Origin: Gordonia rubripertincta
Lineage (GTDB): Bacteria > Actinomycetota > Actinomycetes > Mycobacteriales > Mycobacteriaceae
Reading direction: 5' to 3'
Assembly (NCBI RefSeq): GCF_038024875.1
Contig: NZ_CP136136.1
Coordinates: 4,526,001 to 4,590,000 of the forward strand
Length of the DNA: 64,000 bases
Both the position numbers and the translations under genes were made by a program. Within the stretch, counting starts at the first letter, position 1; each line of letters opens with the position of its first letter. Shown one piece after another: positions 1 through 8,430 of this stretch. The notes below the pieces were generated by a model that did no database searches, was not told where the DNA came from, and saw only the letters and a program-made list of their open reading frames with translations.

Positions 1-677
1 CGACGAGCTGATCGATGAGATCGGCGGTGAGCCCGGTGCCGTGCTCGATGCAGTCCACTCCGGCCCCGATGAGGTCGACGAGGGCGTCGGTGCCGAAGAC
101 GTGGGCGGTGATCCGGGCGCCGTGTTCGTGCGCGGTGGCGACCGCGGCCTCGATCTGATCTCGCGTCCACAGCGGCGCGAGGTCGCCGACCTCTCGATCG
201 ATCCAGTCCCCCACGATCTTCACCCAGCCGTCGCCGGCCTGCGCCTGGCGCGCCACCTCGGCGGCCAGCTCGTCGGGATCGTCGAGGTCGACGCCGTAGT
301 CGCGCAGATAGCGCTTGGGCCGGGCGATGTGTTTGCCCGAGCGGATGAACCGCGGACACGCCGGGTCGTCATCGAGCGGGTGGGTGTCGAGCGGCGACCC
401 GACCTCGCGGATCAGGAGCGTCCCCGCGCGAGCGTCGGCGTAGGCGTAACCGCGGGCCTGCTCGATGTCGACGCCGAGGCCGGGTGCGATGCCCACGTGG
501 TTGTGGGCGTCGACGAGCCCCGGCAGGATCCAGCCGGCGTCGACGGCGGTCTCCGCGTCTGCGATGGGTGTGTGGCTGATGGTCTCACCGGACACCCCAG
601 AACTCGATCGGTTCGCCGGTGAGCGGATCGGTGCCCCGGTAGTGGCGGGCCGTGCCGTCCGTTGCCGCACGACCCAT
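1..677 (-). CDS. Amidohydrolase family protein (Rv2915c-like), C-terminus beyond window, apparent frameshift
   Basis: Partial metal-dependent amidohydrolase. The visible part has the metal-binding segment LVDAHNHVG and later ITAHVFG and CIEHGTG, where family histidines lie. The ATG at 677-675 is only 2 bases after the ffh stop, so it looks like the last gene of the ffh operon, as Rv2915c follows ffh in M. tuberculosis. Read from this ATG the frame stops after about 30 codons; the conserved body is in the next frame. Removing one base from the CCCC run at 595-598 joins ...GEPIEFW to VSGETISHTPI, the usual N-terminus of the family. This suggests a one-base insertion, either a sequencing error or a real mutation. 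Otherwise a GTG near 596 would give a shortened protein. The substrate is unknown. Confidence 0.75.
595..598. other. Apparent one-base insertion (CCCC) in the amidohydrolase gene
   Basis: The run lies in the decamer CACCCCAGAA (593-602). The conserved N-terminus and the amidohydrolase body are in different frames on either side. Three C instead of four would restore one continuous protein. The same decamer marks the valS break at 34171-34180. Confidence 0.6.
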
Positions 678-679
678 CG

Positions 680-2239
680 CTACTTCTTCTTCTTGGGCTG
701 GAACTGGGAGACGTCGATGCCCTCGAGACCCGGCGGCAGCTGGTCGAGTCCGGCGGGCATGTTGGACAGATCCGGGAAGCCGGCGGGCATGCCTCCCGGC
801 ATCCCCGGGAAGCCGCCGCGCACCTTCGGCGGCGTGGGACCGCGTCCCTTCCCCTTCTTCCCCTTCTTGCCCTTGCGGTTGGACTTCCGGTTCATCCCGC
901 CCATGCCCATGCGACCCGACATCTGGGCCATCATCTTGCGGGCCTCGAAGAAGCGGTCGACGAGCTGGTTGACCTCGCTGACGGTCACGCCGGACCCGTT
1001 GGCGATACGCAGGCGGCGTGAGGCGTTGATGATCTTCGGATTGTCCCGCTCGGCGGGCGTCATACCGCGGATGATCGCCTGGACCCGGTCGAGCTGCTTG
1101 TCGTCGACCTGCGACAGCGCGTCCTTCATCTGGCCGGCGCCGGGGAGCATGCCCAGGATGTTGCCGATGGGACCCATCTTGCGGATCATCAGCATCTGCT
1201 CGAGGAAATCCTCGAGCGTCAGCTCGCCCTGCGTGATCTTGGCCGCGGCGGCCTCGGCCTGCTCGGCATCCCAGTGCTGCTCGGCCTGCTCGATGAGGCT
1301 GAGCACGTCGCCCATACCGAGGATGCGGCTGGCCATGCGGTCGGGGTGGAAGACGTCGAAGTCCTCGAGCTTCTCACCGGAGGACGCGAACATGATCGGC
1401 TGACCGGTGACCTCGCGCACCGACAGAGCGGCACCGCCGCGGGCGTCACCGTCGAGCTTGGTCAGTACGACGCCGGTGAAGCCCACACCGTCGGCGAAGG
1501 CCTCGGCGGTCGAGACCGCGTCCTGACCGATCATCGCGTCGACGACGAACAGCACCTCGTCGGGCGTGGTCGCGTCGCGGATGTCGGAGGCCTGCTTCAT
1601 CAGCTCGGAGTCGATACCCAGGCGGCCGGCGGTGTCGATGACGACGACGTCGTAGTGCTTGGCCTTCGCCTCCTCGACACCGGCGCGGGCGACCGAGACC
1701 GGGTCGCCGGAGGTGACACCGAGTGTTCCTTCGCCGCCGACGCTGGTGCCCGGGTGCGGCGCGAAGACCGGCACGCCGGCCCGCTCGCCGACGATCTGCA
1801 GCTGGGAGACCGCGCCCGGACGCTGGAGGTCACAGGCCACGAGCAGCGGCGTGTGTCCCTGCTGCTTGAGCCAGTTGCCGAGCTTGCCGGCGAGAGTCGT
1901 CTTACCGGCGCCCTGGAGACCGGCCAGCATGATGACCGTGGGCGGGTTCTTGGCGAACCGCACCCGGCGGGTCTCGCCGCCGAGGATTCCGATGAGTTCC
2001 TCGTTGACGATCTTGACGACCGTCTGGGCCGGGTTCAGCGCCGCGGAGACCTCCGCGCCCTTCGCCCGTTCCTTGATCCGCGCGATGAAGGCGCGCACCA
2101 CCGGCAGCGAGACGTCGGCCTCGAGCAGGGCGAGCCGGATCTCGCGGCAGGTGCGGTCGATGTCGGCGTCGGAGAGCCGCCCCTTGCCGCGGAGGTCCTT
2201 CAGGGCACCGGTCAACCGGTCGGAGAGGGAATCGAACAT
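680..2239 (-). CDS. ffh: Signal recognition particle GTPase Ffh (SRP54)
   Basis: Protein part of the signal recognition particle, which binds 4.5S RNA and signal sequences and docks with FtsY for cotranslational membrane targeting. N-domain helices at residues 1-90. The G domain has the P-loop GLQGAGKTTLAGKLG near 105, then DTAGR and TKLDGDARGG. A methionine-rich M domain (MLMIRKMGP and on) follows, and a lysine/glycine/proline-rich tail ends in QPKKKK. ATG at 2239 (MFDSLSDRL) was chosen over the one at 2272 because it matches mycobacterial Ffh and has AAGGA seven bases upstream. It gives 519 residues, normal for actinobacteria. It lies just downstream of glnD and directly upstream of the amidohydrolase. 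Confidence 0.97.
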   Translation of the reverse strand: MFDSLSDRLTGALKDLRGKGRLSDADIDRTCREIRLALLEADVSLPVVRAFIARIKERAKGAEVSAALNPAQTVVKIVNEELIGILGGETRRVRFAKNPPTVIMLAGLQGAGKTTLAGKLGNWLKQQGHTPLLVACDLQRPGAVSQLQIVGERAGVPVFAPHPGTSVGGEGTLGVTSGDPVSVARAGVEEAKAKHYDVVVIDTAGRLGIDSELMKQASDIRDATTPDEVLFVVDAMIGQDAVSTAEAFADGVGFTGVVLTKLDGDARGGAALSVREVTGQPIMFASSGEKLEDFDVFHPDRMASRILGMGDVLSLIEQAEQHWDAEQAEAAAAKITQGELTLEDFLEQMLMIRKMGPIGNILGMLPGAGQMKDALSQVDDKQLDRVQAIIRGMTPAERDNPKIINASRRLRIANGSGVTVSEVNQLVDRFFEARKMMAQMSGRMGMGGMNRKSNRKGKKGKKGKGRGPTPPKVRGGFPGMPGGMPAGFPDLSNMPAGLDQLPPGLEGIDVSQFQPKKKK

Positions 2240-2277
2240 GGGTCCCATCCTTCCATGCGGTTCCCCGGTCATTCCAT

Positions 2278-4731
2278 CTAGGAGATCGGCACTCCGGACC
2301 GTCCCGTCCCGCCGGGTGTCTGCGGCCCGTCCTCCTCGTCACGCTTCGGCTGCGGCGGCGGGCACACCGCGATGATCGCGTCGGTGAGCGTCGCGCGCAT
2401 CTGCTCGGTGTCCTCGGCCAGTCGCAGGCTGAAGATGTCGACGACGGTCGCACCCAGGGTCGAGACCTTCGCCCACCGGATGTCGGCACCGTTCTTCTCC
2501 AGGACGGAGGTCACCCGACTCAGCAGACCGATCCGGTCGTCGGACCGTACCTCGAGCAGCACCGTACCCTCGGCGGCATCGGGCTCCGGGGCATCGAGCC
2601 AGGTCACCCGCGGCGGTGCGACCGCGAACAGCGCGGGCACGGCGTTCTTCGGGTGACCCGCGCCGTCGACATCGGGGTCGGTGCTTCCGGCACTCGCCCC
2701 GAGGCTCACCATCGTCCCGGGGAGGGTGCTGACCGAGGCGATCGTGGGTATCGGCGAATCCCGCTCCCGCGCATCGAGGCGTGCGAGGACATCGATCTTG
2801 CCGTTCACCGAGGCGATGAGCTGCTGGCGGAGCAGACCCGCGTCGGGCGGACTGCCGAACATCGGCACGACGATGAAGGAGTTGATCGCCTTGCCGTCGT
2901 GGCTCTGGGCGCAGGCCTTGTGCGAGCGCAGACCGCCGAGCGCGAGCACCCCGGCCATCTTCGACAGCAGTCCGGGCTGATCCGGCGCCACCATCGTGAC
3001 GTCGTAGGTGTGCTGACCGTCGGCGCGGACGAGCCGGACCGCGTAGTCCCCTTCGGCGGCGATCGCCAGCTGCTCGGGGGTCAGCGGCTCGGGCACCGCC
3101 GGCGGGACGCCGTCGATGTGGCGCATGGACCGTCGGACGAGTTCGCCGATGAGCGAGGCCTTCCACTCCCCCCACACGCCGGGACCGGTCGCCAGCGAAT
3201 CCGCTTCGGCCAGCGCCGCAAGGAGTTCCAGCAGCACCCGGTTGTGACCCAGTGTGGTGGCGACGAATGCGGCGGTGGCCGGGTCGTCGAGGTCGCGGCG
3301 CGTCGCGACCTGCGGCAGCAGGAGATGATGCCGCACCATGTCGGACAGGATCGTCACGTCCTGCGGCCACAGGCCGAACCGGTTGCCGATCTGGACGGCG
3401 AGTTCGGCGCCGACGATGCTGTGGTCTGCGCCGCGCCCCTTGCCGAGGTCGTGGATGAGCGCTCCGAGTACGAGGAGGTCGGGCCGCGAGACCCGCGTCG
3501 TCATCGAACTCGCGTAGGCCGCGGCCTCCACGAGGTGACGGTCGACGGTCCAGGTGTGGATCGCGTCGCGGGGCGGAAGATCGCGCACCGCACCCCATTC
3601 CGGGAGCAACCGGCCCCAGAGTCCGGTGCGGTCGAGCGCCTCGATCGGGTCGACCATGTGGTGACCGGAGCTGAGCAGGACCAGCAGGTCGCTCAACGCC
3701 TCGGCGGGCCACGGCTCCCGAAGTTCGGGTGCATAGTCGGCCAGCCGGCTCAGGGTCGATGCGCTGATCGGCAGACCCGTCCGCGCCGACGCGGCGGCCA
3801 CGCGGAGGATGAGTCCGGGGTCCTTGCTCGGAATCGCGTTGCGCGCCAACACGATCTCGCCGCTGTGCTCGACCACGCCCTCGTCGAGCGGACGGCGCAG
3901 CGGGGAACGGCGCAGCTTGGCCAGCCCGCGTCGCGGGAGGGCGTTGCCCGCGGTCCGCAGACCGACGTCGATGGAATAGCTGATGGTTCGGGCGGAGTCG
4001 CTGATGACGCGCGCCAGGTCGAACCGGTCCCCGATGCGCAGTGCGGCGCCGATCTCGTCGGCGTCCTGCGCGCGCACCTGCTCACGCGGACGGCCCGCGG
4101 TGCGGTGCAACTCGGTCCGGATGTCCAGCAGACGCTGGTAGGCGACCTGTGGTCCGGCACCGGGCGAATCCGGACGAAGGCTGGCCATCCCGTCGGTGAG
4201 CTGGGCGATCGCCAGGGCGCCGAGGAGTTGCACATCGCGGAGGCCGCCCCGGCCGTTCTTCAGATCGGGTTCGGCGCGGTGCGCGATGTCGCCGGCGCGA
4301 CGCCAACGATCCTGTGCGTGGGCAACCACGTCGGGGAAACGATTACGGATGTCGTTGCGCCACTGCTGGCGTACGCCACCGATCAGCAGACTCGACAGGT
4401 CCTCGTCGCCGGCGATGTGGCGGGCCTCCAGCAGGCCGAGCGCGGCGGTCACATCCTCGCCGGCGACCTGCAACGCCTGCGGCACGGTACGAACGCTGTG
4501 ATCGAGGGGAATGTTGGCGTCCCACAACGGATACCAGAGTCCGTCGGCGACCTCGGACACCCGCTCGACGGGCATGTCGTCGTGCAGCAGGATCAGATCG
4601 AGGTCGGAATACGGCAGCAGTTCACCGCGTCCCAGACCGCCGACCGCGACGATCGCGAAGCCGCTGTGGGACTTGATGCCGAGTTCGGCGCCCTTGCTGG
4701 TCAGCCAGAACTCGTGCAGGTCGACGAGCAC
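2278..4731 (-). CDS. glnD: Bifunctional uridylyltransferase/uridylyl-removing enzyme GlnD
   Basis: Modifies and demodifies PII (GlnB) in response to nitrogen status; in actinobacteria the modification is reported to be adenylylation. The nucleotidyltransferase motif GGLGRGELLPYSDLDL is near the N-terminus. A central HD domain has LIHDLGKGRGADHS, and two C-terminal ACT domains begin near MVAPDQPGLLSKM and SDDRIGLLSRV. The coordinates use the first canonical start in frame, GTG at 4731. Homology to mycobacterial GlnD continues 29 codons further (ATDLAKTRRQL...LDAPALRQ) to position 4818. There a GTA codon sits six bases after a perfect GAGGAG, so the true start is probably 4818 with a mutated or misread start codon. 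A hairpin separates it from glnB. Confidence 0.93.
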   Translation of the reverse strand: MLVDLHEFWLTSKGAELGIKSHSGFAIVAVGGLGRGELLPYSDLDLILLHDDMPVERVSEVADGLWYPLWDANIPLDHSVRTVPQALQVAGEDVTAALGLLEARHIAGDEDLSSLLIGGVRQQWRNDIRNRFPDVVAHAQDRWRRAGDIAHRAEPDLKNGRGGLRDVQLLGALAIAQLTDGMASLRPDSPGAGPQVAYQRLLDIRTELHRTAGRPREQVRAQDADEIGAALRIGDRFDLARVISDSARTISYSIDVGLRTAGNALPRRGLAKLRRSPLRRPLDEGVVEHSGEIVLARNAIPSKDPGLILRVAAASARTGLPISASTLSRLADYAPELREPWPAEALSDLLVLLSSGHHMVDPIEALDRTGLWGRLLPEWGAVRDLPPRDAIHTWTVDRHLVEAAAYASSMTTRVSRPDLLVLGALIHDLGKGRGADHSIVGAELAVQIGNRFGLWPQDVTILSDMVRHHLLLPQVATRRDLDDPATAAFVATTLGHNRVLLELLAALAEADSLATGPGVWGEWKASLIGELVRRSMRHIDGVPPAVPEPLTPEQLAIAAEGDYAVRLVRADGQHTYDVTMVAPDQPGLLSKMAGVLALGGLRSHKACAQSHDGKAINSFIVVPMFGSPPDAGLLRQQLIASVNGKIDVLARLDARERDSPIPTIASVSTLPGTMVSLGASAGSTDPDVDGAGHPKNAVPALFAVAPPRVTWLDAPEPDAAEGTVLLEVRSDDRIGLLSRVTSVLEKNGADIRWAKVSTLGATVVDIFSLRLAEDTEQMRATLTDAIIAVCPPPQPKRDEEDGPQTPGGTGRSGVPIS

Positions 4732-4815
4732 CTGGCGGAGAGCCGGTGCGTCGAGTTTGCCGTTCCGGCTCGACTCGGTGAGCTGCCGGCGGGTCTTGGC
4801 CAGATCGGTGGCGGT

Positions 4816-4830
4816 TACGGGAGGCTCCTC
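4816..4830 (-). promoter_or_regulatory. Shine-Dalgarno GAGGAG followed by GTA at the expected glnD start
   Basis: On the minus strand GAGGAG (4830-4825) is followed after six bases by GTA (4818-4816), in frame with glnD. No ATG, GTG or TTG lies in this frame between the upstream stop and GTG 4731. Spacing and homology both point to GTA as the start position. Confidence 0.55.
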
Positions 4831-4850
4831 GGTCTCGGGGTTTGAACGGT

Positions 4851-4889
4851 GCGGCCCCGCGCCCGACTCATCATCGGACGCGGGGCCGC
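4851..4889 (-). terminator. Hairpin between glnB and glnD
   Basis: A perfect 11-bp inverted repeat GCGGCCCCGCG / CGCGGGGCCGC with a 17-base loop lies 30 bases after the glnB stop. It has no U-tract, as is common in actinobacteria. It would end or attenuate amt-glnB transcription before glnD. Confidence 0.7.
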
Positions 4890-4918
4890 GCTGGGGTTCA
4901 GAAAGGGCACGAGCTCAC

Positions 4919-5257
4919 TTACAGAGCGTCGCCGCCGCGCTCGCCGGTGCGGACGCGCACCACGGACTCGACCGGCGAGACCCACACCTTGCCGTCACCG
5001 ATCTTGCCGGTACGGGCGGCCTCGACGATCACGTCGACGACCTTGTCCACGGCCGAGTCGTCCACGACCACCTCGACACGGACCTTCGGCACGAAGTCGA
5101 CCGAGTACTCGGCGCCGCGGTAGACCTCGGTGTGGCCCTTCTGGCGTCCGTAACCCTGGACCTCACTGACGGTCATGCCCAGGATTCCCGCCTGCTCCAG
5201 GCCGGCCTTGACATCCTCGAGCGTGAACGGCTTGACGATTGCAGTGATCAGCTTCAT
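4919..5257 (-). CDS. glnB: Nitrogen regulatory protein PII
   Basis: Small trimeric signal protein that senses 2-oxoglutarate and ATP/ADP and controls the ammonium channel and nitrogen regulation. The 112 residues match the family length. It begins MKLITAIVKPF. The T-loop segment YGRQKGHTEVYRGAEY contains the tyrosine position (about 51) modified by GlnD. The C-terminal part has the GKIGDGKVWV signature. It lies 50 bases after amt on the same strand, and the GlnR box upstream of amt probably controls both. Confidence 0.97.
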   Translation of the reverse strand: MKLITAIVKPFTLEDVKAGLEQAGILGMTVSEVQGYGRQKGHTEVYRGAEYSVDFVPKVRVEVVVDDSAVDKVVDVIVEAARTGKIGDGKVWVSPVESVVRVRTGERGGDAL

Positions 5258-5307
5258 TTGTTATCCCTCTCCACGGGTGTCAGCGTAGTAGCGATTTGGC
5301 TCGAGCG

Positions 5308-6660
5308 TCATGCCAGCTCGTAGGCAGTCTCAGCGTGTTCTGCCTCGTCGACGCCGCTCTTCTCGTCCTCATCGCTGACACGCCAGCCGAGCGGCTTGAG
5401 TGCGAAGGCGATGATCGCGGTCAGCACAGCGGTGAAGGCCAGCGCGAAGAAGGCGATGACCGCCTGAACAACGAGTTGCTTGTAATCGCCACCCCAGAAG
5501 AGGCCGACGTCCTTGCCTAGCAGACCGATGGCGAGGGTGCCCCACAGGCCGGCGACGAGGTGGACACCGACGACGTCGAGCGAATCGTCGTAGCCGAACT
5601 TGTTCTTGAGACCGATGGCGAGCGCGGCCAGCGCACCTGCGATGACACCCAGGATCAGCGAGCCGACCGGGGTCAGCGCACCACAGGCCGGGGTGATCGC
5701 GACCAGACCGGCCACGATGCCCGATGCGGCACCGACGCTGGTGGCGTGCTTGTCGCGAATGAGTTCGACTGCGAGCCAGCCGATGATCGCGGCGGCGGTC
5801 GCGGCGGTCGTGTTGACCCACACCTGGCCGGCGAGAAGGTCGGCGCCCAGCTCGGACCCGACGTTGAAACCGAACCAGCCGAACCACAGGAGTGCCGCGC
5901 CGAGCATCACGAAGGGGATGTTGTGGGGACGGTAAGCGGTGCGCCCGAACCCGACGCGCTTGCCGATGATGAGGACCAGCACCAGCGCTGCGATACCGGC
6001 GTTGATGTGCACGACGGTGCCACCCGCGAAGTCGATCGGTGCGACATTGGCTGCGCCCTCGCTGTCGGTTCCGAACATCTTGGCCGCGAGACCGTCCTCA
6101 CCGGCACCAAGGAGACCGCCGCCGCCGACCAGGCCTCCCCAGACCATGTGGGACAGAGGGAAGTACACGATCGTCGACCACAGGACGGTGAAGACCATCC
6201 AGGTCGAGAACTTCACCCGCTCGGCCAGCGCACCACTGATGAGGGCAACGGTGATGACCGCGAAGGTCAGCTGGAAGCCCATGAAGACGATCGCCGGGAT
6301 CGACAACCCACCGGTGACGAACTGCTCGCTGTCGCCCTCGCCGATCGTGCTCATGAGCTGGTCGGACCCGAACAGCGCGAACGGGTTGGCGAAGACACCG
6401 AGAATGTCGCTCTCACCGGTGATGCCGTCACTGAACGACATCGAGAAGCCCCACAGGACGTAGACGACACTGATCGACGCCAACGCACCGAACGACATCA
6501 TCATCATGTTCAGGACGGCCTTGCCACGCGCCAACCCCCCGTAGAAGAAGGCCAGGCCTGGGGTCATCAGCAACACGAGGGCGGCCGACACGAGCATGAA
6601 TGCCGTGTTGCCCGTGTCGATAGGGCCAAACGATTCGTTTGGCAACTGAGCCAAAACCAC
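5308..6660 (-). CDS. amt: Ammonium transporter (Amt/MEP family)
   Basis: Ammonium channel of the cytoplasmic membrane, normally gated by PII. It has 11 predicted membrane segments, the signature FFYGGLARGKAVLNMMMM near residue 40, and conserved histidines in the second half (for example DVVGVHLVAGLWG). A GTG start at 6660 (MVLAQLPNESFG) was chosen because GAGGAGG lies eight bases upstream; the frame stays open to 6705. This gives 450 residues. The C-terminal tail carries DEDEKSGVDEAEHAET. Position 5490-5499 has the same CACCCCAGAA decamer as the two frameshift sites, but here it is read in frame (GLFWGGDY). Confidence 0.95.
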   Translation of the reverse strand: MVLAQLPNESFGPIDTGNTAFMLVSAALVLLMTPGLAFFYGGLARGKAVLNMMMMSFGALASISVVYVLWGFSMSFSDGITGESDILGVFANPFALFGSDQLMSTIGEGDSEQFVTGGLSIPAIVFMGFQLTFAVITVALISGALAERVKFSTWMVFTVLWSTIVYFPLSHMVWGGLVGGGGLLGAGEDGLAAKMFGTDSEGAANVAPIDFAGGTVVHINAGIAALVLVLIIGKRVGFGRTAYRPHNIPFVMLGAALLWFGWFGFNVGSELGADLLAGQVWVNTTAATAAAIIGWLAVELIRDKHATSVGAASGIVAGLVAITPACGALTPVGSLILGVIAGALAALAIGLKNKFGYDDSLDVVGVHLVAGLWGTLAIGLLGKDVGLFWGGDYKQLVVQAVIAFFALAFTAVLTAIIAFALKPLGWRVSDEDEKSGVDEAEHAETAYELA

Positions 6661-6722
6661 TGTGAAAACCTCCTCAGGATGCGCCGACGGCTCGGCGCCT
6701 CCCAAGACTTTGGCGGCACTCG

Positions 6723-6760
6723 GTTTCCGCAGTGGTGCCTTGACGTTTCGGGCACGTAAC
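6723..6760 (-). promoter_or_regulatory. GlnR-type operator upstream of amt-glnB
   Basis: Minus strand: GTTAC-N6-GAAAC-N6-GCACC-N6-GAAAC. This fits the published GlnR pattern gTnAC-n6-GaAAC-n6-gTnAC-n6-GaAAC at three of the four half-sites with exact spacing. It lies 63-100 bases upstream of the amt start. Nitrogen-dependent control by GlnR is inferred. Confidence 0.8.
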
Positions 6761-6870
6761 CCGATGAGCGATTCATATTTCGCTCAGGTAAATCGCGAGG
6801 ACGCTTCTGAGGGCCGTCTCAGTTTTGTCCCGGCAGTACTACGCCCCATATTGCCGATCGTGGATCGACT

Positions 6871-8430
6871 TCACAGCAGCGCGTCGACGAAAGCCTCGGG
6901 TTCGAACGGCGCCAGATCATCCGCACCCTCGCCCAGACCGACCAGTTTGACCGGCACGCCGAGCTCCTTCTGGACGTGGAAGACGATGCCGCCCTTCGCC
7001 GTCCCGTCGAGCTTGGTCAGCACCACACCGGTGATGTCGACGACCTCGGCGAACACCCGAGCCTGCATCAGACCGTTCTGGCCGACGGTCGCGTCGAGCA
7101 CGAGCAGCACCTCGTCGACGGGCGCCTTCTTCTCCACCACGCGCTTGACCTTGCCCAACTCGTCCATCAGGCCGGTCTTGGTGTGCAGGCGGCCCGCGGT
7201 GTCGATCATGACGACGTCGACACCCGTGGCGATCCCGCGGTCGACCGCGTCGAACGCGACCGCGGCCGGATCGGCCTGCTCCTTGCCGCGCACGATCTCC
7301 GCACCGACCCGCTCACCCCAGGTCTGCAGCTGATCGGCGGCGGCCGCACGGAAGGTGTCGGCCGCGCCCAGCAACACGCGACGGCCGTCGGCCACCAGAA
7401 CACGGGCCAGCTTGCCCGTTGTCGTGGTCTTGCCGGTGCCGTTGACGCCGACGACGAGCACGACGGCGGGACGGCCCGCATGCGGCAGAGCACGGATCGA
7501 CCGGTCCAGGGTCGGGTCGAGCTGTTCGATGAGCACGCGCTTCAGCAGGGCCCGTGCCTCGGCGGCGGACTTCACCGGGTTGGCGGCCAGCTCGGTCCGC
7601 AGGTTCTCGACGACGGTCATGGTGGTGGCCGTCCCGAGGTCGGCCATCAGCAGGGTGTCCTCGATCTCCTCCCAGCTGTCCTCGTCGAGGTCGCCGGCAC
7701 CGAGCAGTCCGAGCACGCTCTTGCCGATCGCACCCTGCGACCGCGACAGCCGTCCGCGCAGCTTGCCCAGCCGACCGGCGGTCGGCGCGATCTCCTCGCG
7801 CGGCGGTGCCGCCACCGCACCCGACGCATCGTCGGGGGCTGTGGTCACCGGAGGTTCGACCGCCGGCTCCTCGACCACCGGGGTCTCGACCGCCGGGGCC
7901 TGGGCTGCCTCCGGCGCCTCCGGCTCGGTGGTTTCCGGTTCTGCGACCTTCGCCGCCGGCTCGGTCGTCTCCGGCTCGACAGGCTCCGGCTTTGCCCCGG
8001 CCGGTTCGATCACGTCCGGGAGGGACACCTCGGTGATCCCGCGGCGGTGGGAGTCGCGCGGCACCGCGGCGTCGTCCCCGACCGTGGGCTGGCCGTCGAC
8101 GTCGGTGCGTTCGCCGGCCGGTTGGACGGGCGGCTCGGGCTTGGGCTGCGGTTCCGGCTTGGGCTGGGGCTCCGGCTTGGGTTGCGGTTCCGGCTTGCGC
8201 GCCGGCGGTTCGGCCAGGGCTGTGTCGCCGCGACTGAAACTGAAGCCCGACCCCGCCTGGTAGCCCCCGGACCGGTCGACCTGACGCGTGGTGCCGTCGA
8301 CGATCTCCGGCTGCGTCGTGGTGTCGGACAGCGAGATGCGACGACGACGCGCCAGCACCAGTCCGAGCACGATCAGCGCGGCGATGACGACCACCGCGAT
8401 GACGATCCCGATGATGATTCCGGTGTTCAC
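6871..8430 (-). CDS. ftsY: Signal recognition particle receptor FtsY
   Basis: SRP receptor GTPase that brings ribosome-nascent-chain complexes to the membrane. An N-terminal membrane anchor covers residues 3-27, followed by RRRR. Residues 75-230 are a long low-complexity acidic and proline-rich linker with repeated KPEPQP units. The NG domain fills the C-terminal 300 residues, with GVNGTGKTTTTGKLA, DTAGRLHTK and TKLDGTAKGG. The 519 residues are long because of the linker, a common actinobacterial feature. The ATG overlaps the smc stop by four bases (ATGA), so they share an operon. No hairpin is evident between ftsY and amt. Confidence 0.96.
   Translation of the reverse strand: MNTGIIIGIVIAVVVIAALIVLGLVLARRRRISLSDTTTQPEIVDGTTRQVDRSGGYQAGSGFSFSRGDTALAEPPARKPEPQPKPEPQPKPEPQPKPEPPVQPAGERTDVDGQPTVGDDAAVPRDSHRRGITEVSLPDVIEPAGAKPEPVEPETTEPAAKVAEPETTEPEAPEAAQAPAVETPVVEEPAVEPPVTTAPDDASGAVAAPPREEIAPTAGRLGKLRGRLSRSQGAIGKSVLGLLGAGDLDEDSWEEIEDTLLMADLGTATTMTVVENLRTELAANPVKSAAEARALLKRVLIEQLDPTLDRSIRALPHAGRPAVVLVVGVNGTGKTTTTGKLARVLVADGRRVLLGAADTFRAAAADQLQTWGERVGAEIVRGKEQADPAAVAFDAVDRGIATGVDVVMIDTAGRLHTKTGLMDELGKVKRVVEKKAPVDEVLLVLDATVGQNGLMQARVFAEVVDITGVVLTKLDGTAKGGIVFHVQKELGVPVKLVGLGEGADDLAPFEPEAFVDALL

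Noticed and set aside
2653..4845. Long plus-strand frame opposite glnD
   Set aside because: Antisense shadow of a conserved gene in high-GC DNA; no recognisable domain.
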